From Prosthecobacter sp. (lineage in GTDB: Bacteria > Verrucomicrobiota > Verrucomicrobiia > Verrucomicrobiales > Verrucomicrobiaceae): DNA of 8,178 nt. Below, piece after piece: positions 1 to 5,786 of the stretch. Both the position numbers and the translations under genes were made by a program. The stretch is from positions 1-8,178 of the forward strand of contig JAOZVT010000645.1 in assembly GCA_025869455.1 (NCBI GenBank). The letters are read 5' to 3'. Below the pieces are notes generated by a model. The model searched no databases and had not been told where the DNA came from. It saw only the letters and a list, made by a program, of their open reading frames with translations. Each line of letters opens with the position of its first letter. The stretch's first letter is position 1.

Positions 1-421
1 CCAGGTTCACACTATCCGCCCGGATCGTAGCCTGACCGCTTCCTTCATCTGACAAATACGGAAACTGCAAAGTCGCCACCTGCCCCGCCACCGAGAGGAT
101 TCGGTTAGGCTGCGCATCCCCAGGTAGCACCACCACACACCCAGCCGCCCACTCCGGCCAGGCCGCGCAAGTCGCCACCGTCCCCTCACGAGTCAGCCCC
201 GTCACCGCCACCGTCGCAGGCGCATGAAACAGCGCCGCCTGAGGGCGCTGCACCGCAAACTTAGGCGAACGCACCGCAAGCCTTTGCAGCGTCGCATTGA
301 TCGCCACCAGCGCCTCCGGCAGCGGATCATCCAGATCAGGATCCGTCATTGGCAACTCACGCTGCTCCTTTCTCAGGTAGCGATACAGATGCTCCACCAC
401 TTCACGTACAGTCATAGACAT
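1..421 (-). CDS. Probable virion/neck protein, 3' end cut by window edge
   Basis: An open reading frame starts at ATG 421 (MSMTVREVVEHLYRYL; a second ATG is at 415) and has no stop before position 1, giving 140 visible residues. The N-terminal ~60 residues are helical and acidic (DPDLDDPLPEALVAIN), followed by NATLQRLAVRSP. From about residue 68 the pattern becomes beta-rich with short V/T/A strands, ending near QATIRADSVNL. A helical start of the type 'ALxAINxxLQ' followed by a beta-sandwich-like region is common in small head-tail connector or virion proteins of phages, but I cannot name a family. It begins 13 bases after the stop of the preceding gene, so the two are probably cotranscribed. 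The upstream match to a ribosome site is weak (GAG about 8 bases before ATG). That it is coding is well supported by the long uninterrupted frame and GCG/CTG-rich codon use; the function is inferred from position. Confidence 0.7.
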   Translation of the reverse strand, partial: MSMTVREVVEHLYRYLRKEQRELPMTDPDLDDPLPEALVAINATLQRLAVRSPKFAVQRPQAALFHAPATVAVTGLTREGTVATCAAWPEWAAGCVVVLPGDAQPNRILSVAGQVATLQFPYLSDEGSGQATIRADSVNL

Positions 422-434
422 AGCAGCTCAGGAA

Positions 435-977
435 TTAAAGATTCTTCGTTTTCAGTCTCACCCAGCCCGGACCACTCAGCTCAGCCGGGCATTCCGTTTC
501 ATCCAGCAGCCCTCTAAGTTCAGCCTCCGTCAGCTTCAGACGCTCCGCCGCCGCCTTCAACCTCAGCGCCCCATCCTTGACAATATCGGCCAATGCCTCA
601 TATCGCTTTTCATTAGTTGCTGATGTTTTTGAATCCAGCGAAACAGCTTGATTCACCACCACCTCACTGCGGCTTTCAGGATTCCATTCCACCAGCACCA
701 CCAAAGGAAACGGCAAACGATGTTGATCCATAATCACATTCGCCAATTTCGCATCCTGCCCCATCCACAGATGCCACGGAAACCGCATCACATGCCCATC
801 CACCTTCACCTCCCATTGCAGCATGTAAGCACGTCCATCACGATCAAAGAACTCATAAGGATGGGTCGAGCTGATGTTCTTGACCACCAGGACAATGACA
901 GGCTCATGTGGGCGGAAATATTTAGCGAGCAGCGTCGCATTGACCCGATTGGGCAAATTAAGGCGGGGTTCATTCAT
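435..977 (-). CDS. Hypothetical phage protein downstream of the capsid gene, 180 aa
   Basis: I do not recognise this family. The start is placed at ATG 977 (MNEPRLNLPNRVNATLLAKY). The frame stays open further upstream to 1109, but that extension overlaps the capsid gene and the terminator and is Cys/Trp/Arg-rich, unlike a real N-terminus. Residues 25-100 are mixed hydrophobic strands (VIVLVVKN, LVVLVEW) containing an aromatic stretch around FPWHLWM (66-72). Residues 121-160 are strongly helical (KRYEALADIVKDGALRLKAA, then RLKLTEAELRGLLDE), and the protein ends PGWVRLKTKNL, which vaguely resembles a small helix-turn-helix or winged-helix end. No signal peptide or membrane segment is visible. 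The bases before ATG are pyrimidine-rich (TTTTCTCCGCC) with no Shine-Dalgarno. It sits between capsid and a probable neck protein, so a head-completion or accessory virion role is possible but unproven. Confidence 0.75.
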   Translation of the reverse strand: MNEPRLNLPNRVNATLLAKYFRPHEPVIVLVVKNISSTHPYEFFDRDGRAYMLQWEVKVDGHVMRFPWHLWMGQDAKLANVIMDQHRLPFPLVVLVEWNPESRSEVVVNQAVSLDSKTSATNEKRYEALADIVKDGALRLKAAAERLKLTEAELRGLLDETECPAELSGPGWVRLKTKNL

Positions 978-1006
978 GGCGGAGAAAAGAAAAAAGCGGT
1001 GGTTTG

Positions 1007-1052
1007 AAAAAAGATGACCCTGGTGCGCGCCCACCACGCACACGCACCAGGG
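1007..1052 (-). terminator. Rho-independent terminator after the major capsid gene
   Basis: A perfect 10-bp inverted repeat, CCCTGGTGCG at 1018-1027 and CGCACCAGGG at 1043-1052, encloses a 15-base loop. Read on the minus strand, the stem begins 7 bases after the capsid stop codon. Five bases (TCATC) after the stem comes a run of six T (plus-strand A6 at 1007-1012). The GC-rich stem, position and T-run fit an intrinsic terminator, although the gap between stem and T-run is a little long, which would make it leaky. The next gene starts 30 bases further on, so that gene depends on read-through or its own promoter. Confidence 0.8.
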
Positions 1053-1059
1053 CTTTGGG

Positions 1060-2640
1060 TTAGGCGTCCAACAGCGACGGCACCTCGAGACCTGCATGCT
1101 GGCCCGCATGGCGGATCAGCGCATAGCCCGTCGTCTTCCGATCCGTCCGGATACACGGAGTCTGCCCGAACACGGACTCATAACCCCCACCATGCGTGAA
1201 GCCATAATCACGCTCCTGGTAGATCATACGGTCATCGCCCACATAGGCGCGAACCGCCGAATTTCGGCCCAACATCAGAGAGCACATATCCACGGCTCCG
1301 TTTGCGTTGCACGGAATCACATAGGCATCGGCTTCGAACTCACTGGTCCAGGTGAAATCAGGAGAGCAATTAGCTACTCCAACATCACTACCTGCACCTC
1401 GAGTAAAAACATCCCCTTCTTCATTCAACCCCCAGGTGTTTCCAGTGCAGTCAATCTCACCGACCTTGACCATGCCCTTGCCAGTATCATCGCCCGTGTT
1501 ATCCGGGTTGAGAATTTGGTCAATGACGATCTGATTCCCGTTATTGCCAAGCCCCAGGTAACTCACAAAGCCGACGGAGCCACCAGGATTAACAATCCAA
1601 GCGTAATACCGCTTTGTCTCCATGGCGTCATACAACTTCTCCTGCCACACGGGATCTTCCGCCTGACCTTCCCACCACTCATATTTGTACCCACCAAACC
1701 ATTCGAAGAAACGCGTCTGCGTATCTTCATCATCTGAAATGAGCTTACAAGAGGCTGGCAATTTGTCTTTACCCACTCCGAATGACACACCGAGCATCGC
1801 ACGCGGAGCCAGAGGATCCGCCAGCACATCATTCTCGGCATCCACCGAAATGTGCTCGAACAAACCAATGCCCTGCCAGTCCAGCAAACGACCACTGTAC
1901 ATCGGATTGTCGTCACCACGGGCCGCAGCATTCACCAAAGCACTCTCATACTTTTGAGACATCCGCAGAGACGTCATCGCCGCATCGGGAATGTACGCCA
2001 TGCAGGAGTACACCGGAGAGCGATGTTTGTTCTGCCCGATCTTGAACGGCATGCCGCCCAGTCGCTGCCATTGCGGTTTCGCCATCGTCAGCGTCGTGGG
2101 AGACATCGTATCAGAACCCGTCAGGCTCTCAAAACTCCGCTTCCCATTCGGGTAGATCGTATTGCCATCGCCTAGCAGCTTCAGCGCCATCTTCATGTCG
2201 TTCATGCGCTTGCGCCCCAGCTTCAACTTCAGCTGGTCCATGATCGCCGACTTCACGCTGCCACCAGCCGCCATGAACTTCGCCTGCTTCTTATTCCACT
2301 CAAAGGCATCACGCCAGAAGTCCACCTTGCAGGTATAAGTAGCCCAGTTCACTGACGAAGTATTCCCCGTCAGTTCCTGTTCACCACGCACACCAGGACC
2401 ACGCGGCTGAGACATCACCGTAAAGACCACCGAATCCCCAGCATTGTAATTCTGCAGGTCTTTTTTAACCACGAACGGCTTATTGTCCTTCTCTCCACCT
2501 TCAAAGAAGCTGAAGTCATCCACAGACTGAGCACCAGTCCGCAGTTGTTTATTCCACACCTTCGCCACAAGATTTGGATCTTGAGAAAGAGCGCTCGCCA
2601 GAGTTTGCACACTAGCATCTGAATTGTAAGTTCCCGACAT
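1060..2640 (-). CDS. Major capsid protein, N4-gp56/DUF4043-like, 526 aa
   Basis: This is the probable shell-forming protein of the phage head. The family call rests on the N-terminal third: a helical start (SVQTLASALSQDPNLVAKVW, 10-29), then a strand pattern AGDSVVFTV (67-75), a G-rich turn with RGEQELTGN (85-93), and the segment YTCKVDFWRDAFEWNK (102-117). The helical LGRKRMNDMKMALKLL (141-156) follows, all in the order known for N4 gp56-like capsids. Other typical pieces are YSCMAYIPDAAMTSLR (211-226), PLAPRAMLGVSFG (276-288) and an ending rich in tyrosine and basic residues (GYALIRHAG, 505-513). At 526 residues it is long for the family; the extra length seems to lie around 300-450, with a W/E-rich patch (315-330) and several cysteines (298, 398, 425, 444, 453). 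It is preceded by the probable scaffold gene and followed by a terminator. The leader is A-rich, without a clear Shine-Dalgarno. Confidence 0.75.
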   Translation of the reverse strand: MSGTYNSDASVQTLASALSQDPNLVAKVWNKQLRTGAQSVDDFSFFEGGEKDNKPFVVKKDLQNYNAGDSVVFTVMSQPRGPGVRGEQELTGNTSSVNWATYTCKVDFWRDAFEWNKKQAKFMAAGGSVKSAIMDQLKLKLGRKRMNDMKMALKLLGDGNTIYPNGKRSFESLTGSDTMSPTTLTMAKPQWQRLGGMPFKIGQNKHRSPVYSCMAYIPDAAMTSLRMSQKYESALVNAAARGDDNPMYSGRLLDWQGIGLFEHISVDAENDVLADPLAPRAMLGVSFGVGKDKLPASCKLISDDEDTQTRFFEWFGGYKYEWWEGQAEDPVWQEKLYDAMETKRYYAWIVNPGGSVGFVSYLGLGNNGNQIVIDQILNPDNTGDDTGKGMVKVGEIDCTGNTWGLNEEGDVFTRGAGSDVGVANCSPDFTWTSEFEADAYVIPCNANGAVDMCSLMLGRNSAVRAYVGDDRMIYQERDYGFTHGGGYESVFGQTPCIRTDRKTTGYALIRHAGQHAGLEVPSLLDA

Positions 2641-2661
2641 AGATTGATTCTATTTTTGAAT

Positions 2662-2703
2662 TTTCCTGAATAATGTTTCTAACTGTTTCCTGATGTTTCT
2701 AAC
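2662..2703. repeat. Imperfect tandem repeat in the leader of the capsid gene
   Basis: Two direct copies lie in the 75-base gap before the capsid gene. Copy one (2662-2683) is TTTCCTG-AATA-ATGTTTCTAAC and copy two (2686-2703) is TTTCCTG-ATGTTTCTAAC; they match base for base except for a 4-base AATA insertion. On the coding strand this reads GTTAGAAACAT...CAGGAAA twice. The repeats end 22 bases before the capsid start, in an untranslated region, so a role in mRNA structure, processing or translation of capsid is possible. A simple slippage duplication is equally possible. Confidence 0.75.
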
Positions 2704-2715
2704 CAAAACTCAGTT

Positions 2716-3765
2716 CTACAAACGAGTCTTGTCCAGACGATCCAGGACGCTTTTCTGCTCCTCGGGGCTCAGCTTCTCAAATTCAGACAATGCGGCTGAA
2801 GCCGTCAAAGCCATCGAGTTAGCACCACCACCGACAGGAGACCCTGGCATACGCACGCCAGGGCGTGGAGCCAGAGGTGTTCTTTCAAACAAACCAAACT
2901 CAGGATCGACTGCGCCGCCTCCCGTTCTAGCCTTGTATTTTTGGAACGTCCGATCGGCGATTTTCTCAGGCCAATCTGGAGAACTTAATATCGCATCTTC
3001 TCGCTTATCTGCAAGCGCAATTTCAACGTCTAACCAATCATTAAACTCATTTTCTGGATTCTCCAACAGAGAACTATAACGGGACAAGGCACGCTCACGC
3101 GAAGCCGTCTCCATCTGCACATACGACGCCAAATGCGCCTGCTCATGTTCCGCTTCTCTCGATGCCTCCCTTAGCTCCTGCTTCGTCTCAATGATCTCCG
3201 CCAGCAATCGATCTGACTCCTCAAAATCATAATTAACCCGCCGATCTTCTCGGCGATTCTGCAACTCCTGCAACTTCGCCTCCAAAGCTTGGACCGACTT
3301 ACCTCCCAGCATCTCAAACTCTGGATCTTCCCGCATGTCCCCTAGTCCCGCACCCTCCACATGAGACGGCCCTTTTTCAAAATCAAAGACCATCCCCAAA
3401 GCCGTGCGCAAATCCTCAGCCTGTCCATCTCTCAGCAACTGCGTCGCCTTCGTCAGCATCAGGCGCTCCTCCTTATTCTGAATCGCCTTCAAGCTAATCC
3501 GGTCAGGCCCCCGATCTTCCCCCTTCAGCAAAGGATTCTTTTGAGCCATACTCAGCGCCTGTGACATCCGATCAAAATCACCGCTTTCCAAATCCGCCAC
3601 CTGATCCTCACTGAGCTGACTCAGATCTACCGCCTCCATCGCTTGATCCAGCGTATGATCGCCGGACGATTCAGCATTCGTTGCAAAAGAAGTCTCCTGC
3701 TCCAGAGTACCCGCATCTTCAAACACTGGGCTATCAACGCCACCCAAGGCTGTGGTTTCATCCAT
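2716..3765 (-). CDS. Probable head scaffolding protein, 349 aa
   Basis: Placed as scaffold because it lies directly upstream of the capsid gene (75-base gap) and has scaffold-like composition: very acidic, Gln/Glu/Leu-rich, with no cysteine. The N-terminal ~70 residues are acidic and likely disordered (MDETTALGGVDSPVFEDAGT...). Residues about 158-232 form a long charged coiled coil (SVQALEAKLQELQNRRED, LLAEIIETKQELREASRE). A Pro/Gly-rich linker follows at 291-315 (RTPLAPRPGVRMPGSPVGGG), and a short C-terminal helix (ALSEFEKLSPEEQKSVLDRL) resembles the capsid-binding tail helix of scaffolds. The start was set at ATG 3765, which has GGATGG six bases before it. An upstream extension to 3951 reads through the intergenic region (FNRLVEVGGGLAG..., CKSGYSV) and looks non-coding. 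An internal virion or assembly protein is an alternative. No protease gene is visible. Confidence 0.6.
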   Translation of the reverse strand: MDETTALGGVDSPVFEDAGTLEQETSFATNAESSGDHTLDQAMEAVDLSQLSEDQVADLESGDFDRMSQALSMAQKNPLLKGEDRGPDRISLKAIQNKEERLMLTKATQLLRDGQAEDLRTALGMVFDFEKGPSHVEGAGLGDMREDPEFEMLGGKSVQALEAKLQELQNRREDRRVNYDFEESDRLLAEIIETKQELREASREAEHEQAHLASYVQMETASRERALSRYSSLLENPENEFNDWLDVEIALADKREDAILSSPDWPEKIADRTFQKYKARTGGGAVDPEFGLFERTPLAPRPGVRMPGSPVGGGANSMALTASAALSEFEKLSPEEQKSVLDRLDKTRL

Positions 3766-3794
3766 GCTACACCATCCACGACACTCCCAGGGTA

Positions 3795-3823
3795 GCGCAA
3801 GTACCGAATACCCCGACTTGCAC
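3795..3823 (-). other. Leader stem-loop upstream of the scaffold gene
   Basis: On the minus strand GTGCAAGT (3823-3816) can pair with ACTTGCGC (3802-3795), 8 bp with one G-U pair and a 13-base loop. It lies about 30 bases before the scaffold start codon. It lacks a T-run on the coding strand, so it is not a terminator for these genes. It could be an mRNA-stabilising or operator-like structure. Only the inverted repeat itself is visible evidence. Confidence 0.3.
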
Positions 3824-3833
3824 TGTTTTTCAT

Positions 3834-3863
3834 TATTTAGCGATATTTTTTTGAGGATGCCAA
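3834..3863 (-). promoter_or_regulatory. Possible promoter for the scaffold-capsid unit
   Basis: In the 309-base gap before the scaffold gene the minus strand carries TTGGCA (3863-3858) as a fair -35 box. It is followed after 18 bases by TAAATAAT (3839-3832), an AT-rich -10-like element, in a local A/T-rich stretch. Distance to the ATG at 3765 would allow a leader of about 60 bases that includes the stem-loop at 3795-3823. The -10 match is poor (3 of 6), so the call rests mainly on position. Confidence 0.25.
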
Positions 3864-4074
3864 CCGACATCGGAAATATGAAACACATCTGGCCAGCTAA
3901 ACCACCCCCCACTTCTACCAATCGGTTGAAAAGGTGGGCAAGAAATGACACCCAAAAAACCTCATCAATAACAGCAAATCAGGCCTGTCCCGACATGTAA
4001 AAAAAATCCATCCCTACTCCTGACATCTCAACTACCACCATCGTTTTATGATATTCAACATCCAAATCGGAATA

Positions 4075-4650
4075 TCACTGAGTCGCCTGAAAATGCATCG
4101 CATCATACCCCCAAAAAGCCCCAGCGCTGATCCACCCCTCCCGAGCAAACTCCTCCATAATCTCCAAAGGCATATCCGCCTGCATCGGCCAGGAATCGCG
4201 GAAAGTATTATCATCCGCATCCAGATCAATCGCCGCGCCCCAGGCATGCATCGAAAGCGTCGTCCCGCCCTTCTTATTGCGGAAGTTAAACACCCCGCCG
4301 TAGTCCTCCGCCTCCTCCATTACCACTTGATCATCCCCAAACTTTTGACCAATAGCCGTCAGCACCCGCAACAGACTATCCTTCACACGCCGATGACAGC
4401 GCGTTGTTAAAACCCGCCGACCATCATAAAACATCGGGAAGGGAAAAGTCAAAACCACCAAGTTATCTTCATCTCCCGGCACCCCATAAAAAGCCTTCAT
4501 ACTCGCCTGATCGCTTTTAGGCCACGGGCTCAGACTCGGCATTAACTTCCGCAAATGCATGCGGCAAGCCGCAATGGATTTCGGACCCCAAAAACCATCC
4601 GGCACCGTCCCCACTCGACGTTGCATCTCTTGAATTTCAGTCGTCTTCAT
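4075..4650 (-). CDS. Endolysin: M15-family peptidase with peptidoglycan-binding N-terminus, 191 aa
   Basis: A zinc peptidase that should cut peptide cross-bridges or stems of the cell wall at the end of infection. The zinc-site motif S-M-H-A-W-G-A-A-I-D (133-142) gives ligands His135 and Asp142. The closing motif W-G-Y-D-A-M-H-F (180-187) supplies His186 as third ligand and Asp183 as likely catalytic acid, as in M15 D,D- or L,D-carboxypeptidase/endopeptidases of phages. The first ~35 residues (RRVGTVPDGFWGPKSIAACR) match the repeat of peptidoglycan-binding domain 1, although only one short unit is present. The start is set at ATG 4650, 32 bases after the stop of the preceding gene, with GAG about 5 bases before it. 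A longer frame to 4752 would overlap that gene by 70 bases and adds a non-homologous-looking tail. No signal peptide is visible, so it needs a holin or similar for export. Confidence 0.88.
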   Translation of the reverse strand: MKTTEIQEMQRRVGTVPDGFWGPKSIAACRMHLRKLMPSLSPWPKSDQASMKAFYGVPGDEDNLVVLTFPFPMFYDGRRVLTTRCHRRVKDSLLRVLTAIGQKFGDDQVVMEEAEDYGGVFNFRNKKGGTTLSMHAWGAAIDLDADDNTFRDSWPMQADMPLEIMEEFAREGWISAGAFWGYDAMHFQATQ

Positions 4651-4682
4651 AGTCTCAAAATGATCAAACTTATTGATGTTAA

Positions 4683-5228
4683 TCAGCGGTTCAAAAACCA
4701 CCATCCCAGGGTCAAAACAAAGCCTCCCGTCAAAGCCTTTACCCAAGGCCAAGCCCAGCCCTGCGGCCCCAAAGCCGCCACCGCCCTACCCATCGCCTCC
4801 GCCTTCGGAGCCCTGACACCACACTCATGCAGACGCAGTCTAAAATGCTCATGGATCATCCGTGCAGGAGGACATTCCGGCAATGCACCTAACTCATCAA
4901 GCAACCAAGCCGAGCCTCCCGTCAACAGATCACACAAAAAGTCATGCTCCAGAGCAGGCAAAAGGCAAAGACCATCCGGAATATAATTGAAAGGCGTCCC
5001 CCAAAAAAAAGGCGGGATGCTTGCCTTATCAAACTCATACCCCTTAGGAACACGGAAAGTTAAAGCAGGACAAACCGTCATGCACCGCCTTCCCGAGAGC
5101 CTAAACACATAGTCCTCCTGCAGACGCCACAAGGGGCCACGAACCCACCAGCATACAAAACGCGGCAGTAGTCCAAACCCCAAAGAAGCATCCCGCACCG
5201 GCTCAATGGAAGGAATAAAATCACTCAT
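4683..5228 (-). CDS. DUF1353-family phage protein with hydrophobic C-terminus, 181 aa
   Basis: The core motif V-P-K-G-Y-E-F-D-K-A-S-I-P-P-F-F-W (60-76), followed by A-L-E-H-D-F-L-C-D (92-100), is the signature of DUF1353, a family found in phage structural and lysis regions with no settled function. A helix with H-E-H-F-R-L-R-L and the G-V-R-A-P-K-A-E-A-M pattern (126-146) agrees with the family's end. Unusual is a C-terminal addition: residues 157-180 (W/V/L/G-rich, VKALTGGFVLTLGWWFLN) look like one membrane-spanning segment. The gene starts 7 bases after the lipoprotein stop and precedes the endolysin, so the three are probably one unit, and a membrane role near lysis is conceivable. No holin is otherwise visible nearby. 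A run of T8 then G5 on the coding strand lies in the conserved core. The leader lacks a Shine-Dalgarno; translation may be coupled to the lipoprotein gene. Confidence 0.8.
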   Translation of the reverse strand: MSDFIPSIEPVRDASLGFGLLPRFVCWWVRGPLWRLQEDYVFRLSGRRCMTVCPALTFRVPKGYEFDKASIPPFFWGTPFNYIPDGLCLLPALEHDFLCDLLTGGSAWLLDELGALPECPPARMIHEHFRLRLHECGVRAPKAEAMGRAVAALGPQGWAWPWVKALTGGFVLTLGWWFLNR

Positions 5229-5235
5229 AGATAAT

Positions 5236-5598
5236 TCATTTCGAAGCCGTTAAATCAAAAGCCCCCATTGGAGGAGTTATCGGCTCTTTAAGAACAACCT
5301 GCGCCTCTTGAATGATAAGAGTATCACCCGGACTCAGATCCCCACGATCAATCGCCTCCTCAATTCCCAATTCCCCAAAAGCCATAAGTTTCTCCTCCCC
5401 TGTCATCGAGGATTTAACGATAGCCACCGACTTCCTAATCGTAACCACATCCCCGGACCGAATATCCCCCCTCACAGCCGCCACCACCACCCCCAACTCC
5501 CCGAGTTTTACAATTTTCTCAGCCAAAACCGCACTTTCGCAAGCTGGCAGAAGGACCAATGAAATAATTAAGTGAAGACTATAAATTTTATTTTTCAT
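5236..5598 (-). CDS. Phage lipoprotein with internal duplication, 120 aa
   Basis: Residues 1-20 form a lipoprotein signal peptide: basic start MKNK, hydrophobic LIISLVLLP, and a lipobox L-P-A-C with Cys20 as the lipidated residue. The mature part has two copies of a ~28-residue unit, 27-54 and 69-96 (period 42). They share E-K, G-E-L-G, A, R-G-D, G-D and a closing I (13 of 28 identical), each followed by a hydrophobic strand ending in K. The repeats suggest a duplicated small fold, but I know no family for it. No long coiled coil or second membrane segment is present, so it does not look like a classical i-spanin/o-spanin pair or a unimolecular spanin. Position at the head of a cassette with DUF1353 and endolysin suggests a lysis or envelope role (inference). 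The start at 5598 sits in very AT-rich DNA without a Shine-Dalgarno. Confidence 0.72.
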   Translation of the reverse strand: MKNKIYSLHLIISLVLLPACESAVLAEKIVKLGELGVVVAAVRGDIRSGDVVTIRKSVAIVKSSMTGEEKLMAFGELGIEEAIDRGDLSPGDTLIIQEAQVVLKEPITPPMGAFDLTASK

Positions 5599-5655
5599 AT
5601 TTTATAATATTTTCTAATGTGTAATTTAAGAACGAAATGTTTTATATTTTTTAGA
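5575..5655. promoter_or_regulatory. Very AT-rich patch around the lipoprotein start
   Basis: About 81 bases contain only some 11 G or C (roughly 14 percent), against balanced composition on both sides. The patch covers the start codon and leader of the lipoprotein gene. It contains TATAAT-like strings on either strand (plus-strand TATAAT at 5603-5608), but I find no convincing -35/-10 pair. A promoter, an AT-rich ribosome-entry leader or a recombination scar would all fit. Confidence 0.3.
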
Positions 5656-5786
5656 TGAGCGTGAGAATGATCCCAATAAAGAACGGCAACCCAGCGCACT
5701 CGCATCCCTTACTCTAGTCGGTCTGCCGGGAAGCGATACAGTCCGTATTACCCCAGCAACAATAGCTTTGCAATCAAGCACAAGCA
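5599..5786. other. Gap between fibre module and lysis cassette, with doubtful 54-codon frame
   Basis: This stretch holds no secure gene. On the minus strand a 54-codon frame runs from ATG 5790 to TAA 5626 (begins MMLVLDCKAIVAGVIRTVSL). Its start overlaps the stop of the 26-codon ORF by an ATGA arrangement, as in coupled genes, but its second half (Ser/Arg/Lys-rich, ending KKYKTFRS) looks non-coding. On the plus strand a 57-codon frame from 5630 to 5800 is open and reads protein-like in the middle but has no ATG, GTG or TTG start. Either could be a gene remnant. Confidence 0.35.

Larger units (their letters stand above)
3766..4074. other. Intergenic region between endolysin and scaffold genes
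   Basis: This 309-base stretch holds no convincing gene. Readable frames in it (an N-terminal extension of the scaffold ORF, and plus-strand frames) have compositions unlike the neighbouring proteins. It contains an 8-bp inverted repeat, TGATATTC (4049-4056) and GAATATCA (4070-4077), overlapping the endolysin stop codon with a 13-base loop. It also has a T8 run on the coding strand (A8 around 4000-4007), but no stem lies directly before that run, so a terminator is not secure. The right-hand part holds the possible promoter and leader hairpin of the scaffold gene. Confidence 0.5.

Noticed and set aside
7..189. A 60-codon minus-strand frame at the left edge
   Set aside because: It is out of frame with the longer open frame from 421 to the edge, which has the better coding signal.
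978..1109. 44-residue N-terminal extension of the 180-aa protein
   Set aside because: It would translate through the terminator hairpin and into the capsid gene, with a Cys/Arg/Trp-rich sequence.
1096..1737. A 213-codon plus-strand frame
   Set aside because: It lies entirely antisense to the capsid gene and has no recognisable composition or motif of its own.
3766..3951. 62-residue N-terminal extension of the scaffold protein
   Set aside because: Its composition (Cys, Trp and hydrophobic residues) is unlike the acidic protein that follows, and the ATG at 3765 has a better ribosome site.
3990..4077. Terminator behind the endolysin
   Set aside because: The 8-bp inverted repeat at 4049-4077 is AT-rich and not followed by T, and the T8 run further on has no stem directly before it.
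4651..4752. 34-residue N-terminal extension of the endolysin
   Set aside because: It would overlap the DUF1353 gene by 70 bases, and the peptidoglycan-binding repeat begins right after the ATG at 4650, which has its own GAG.
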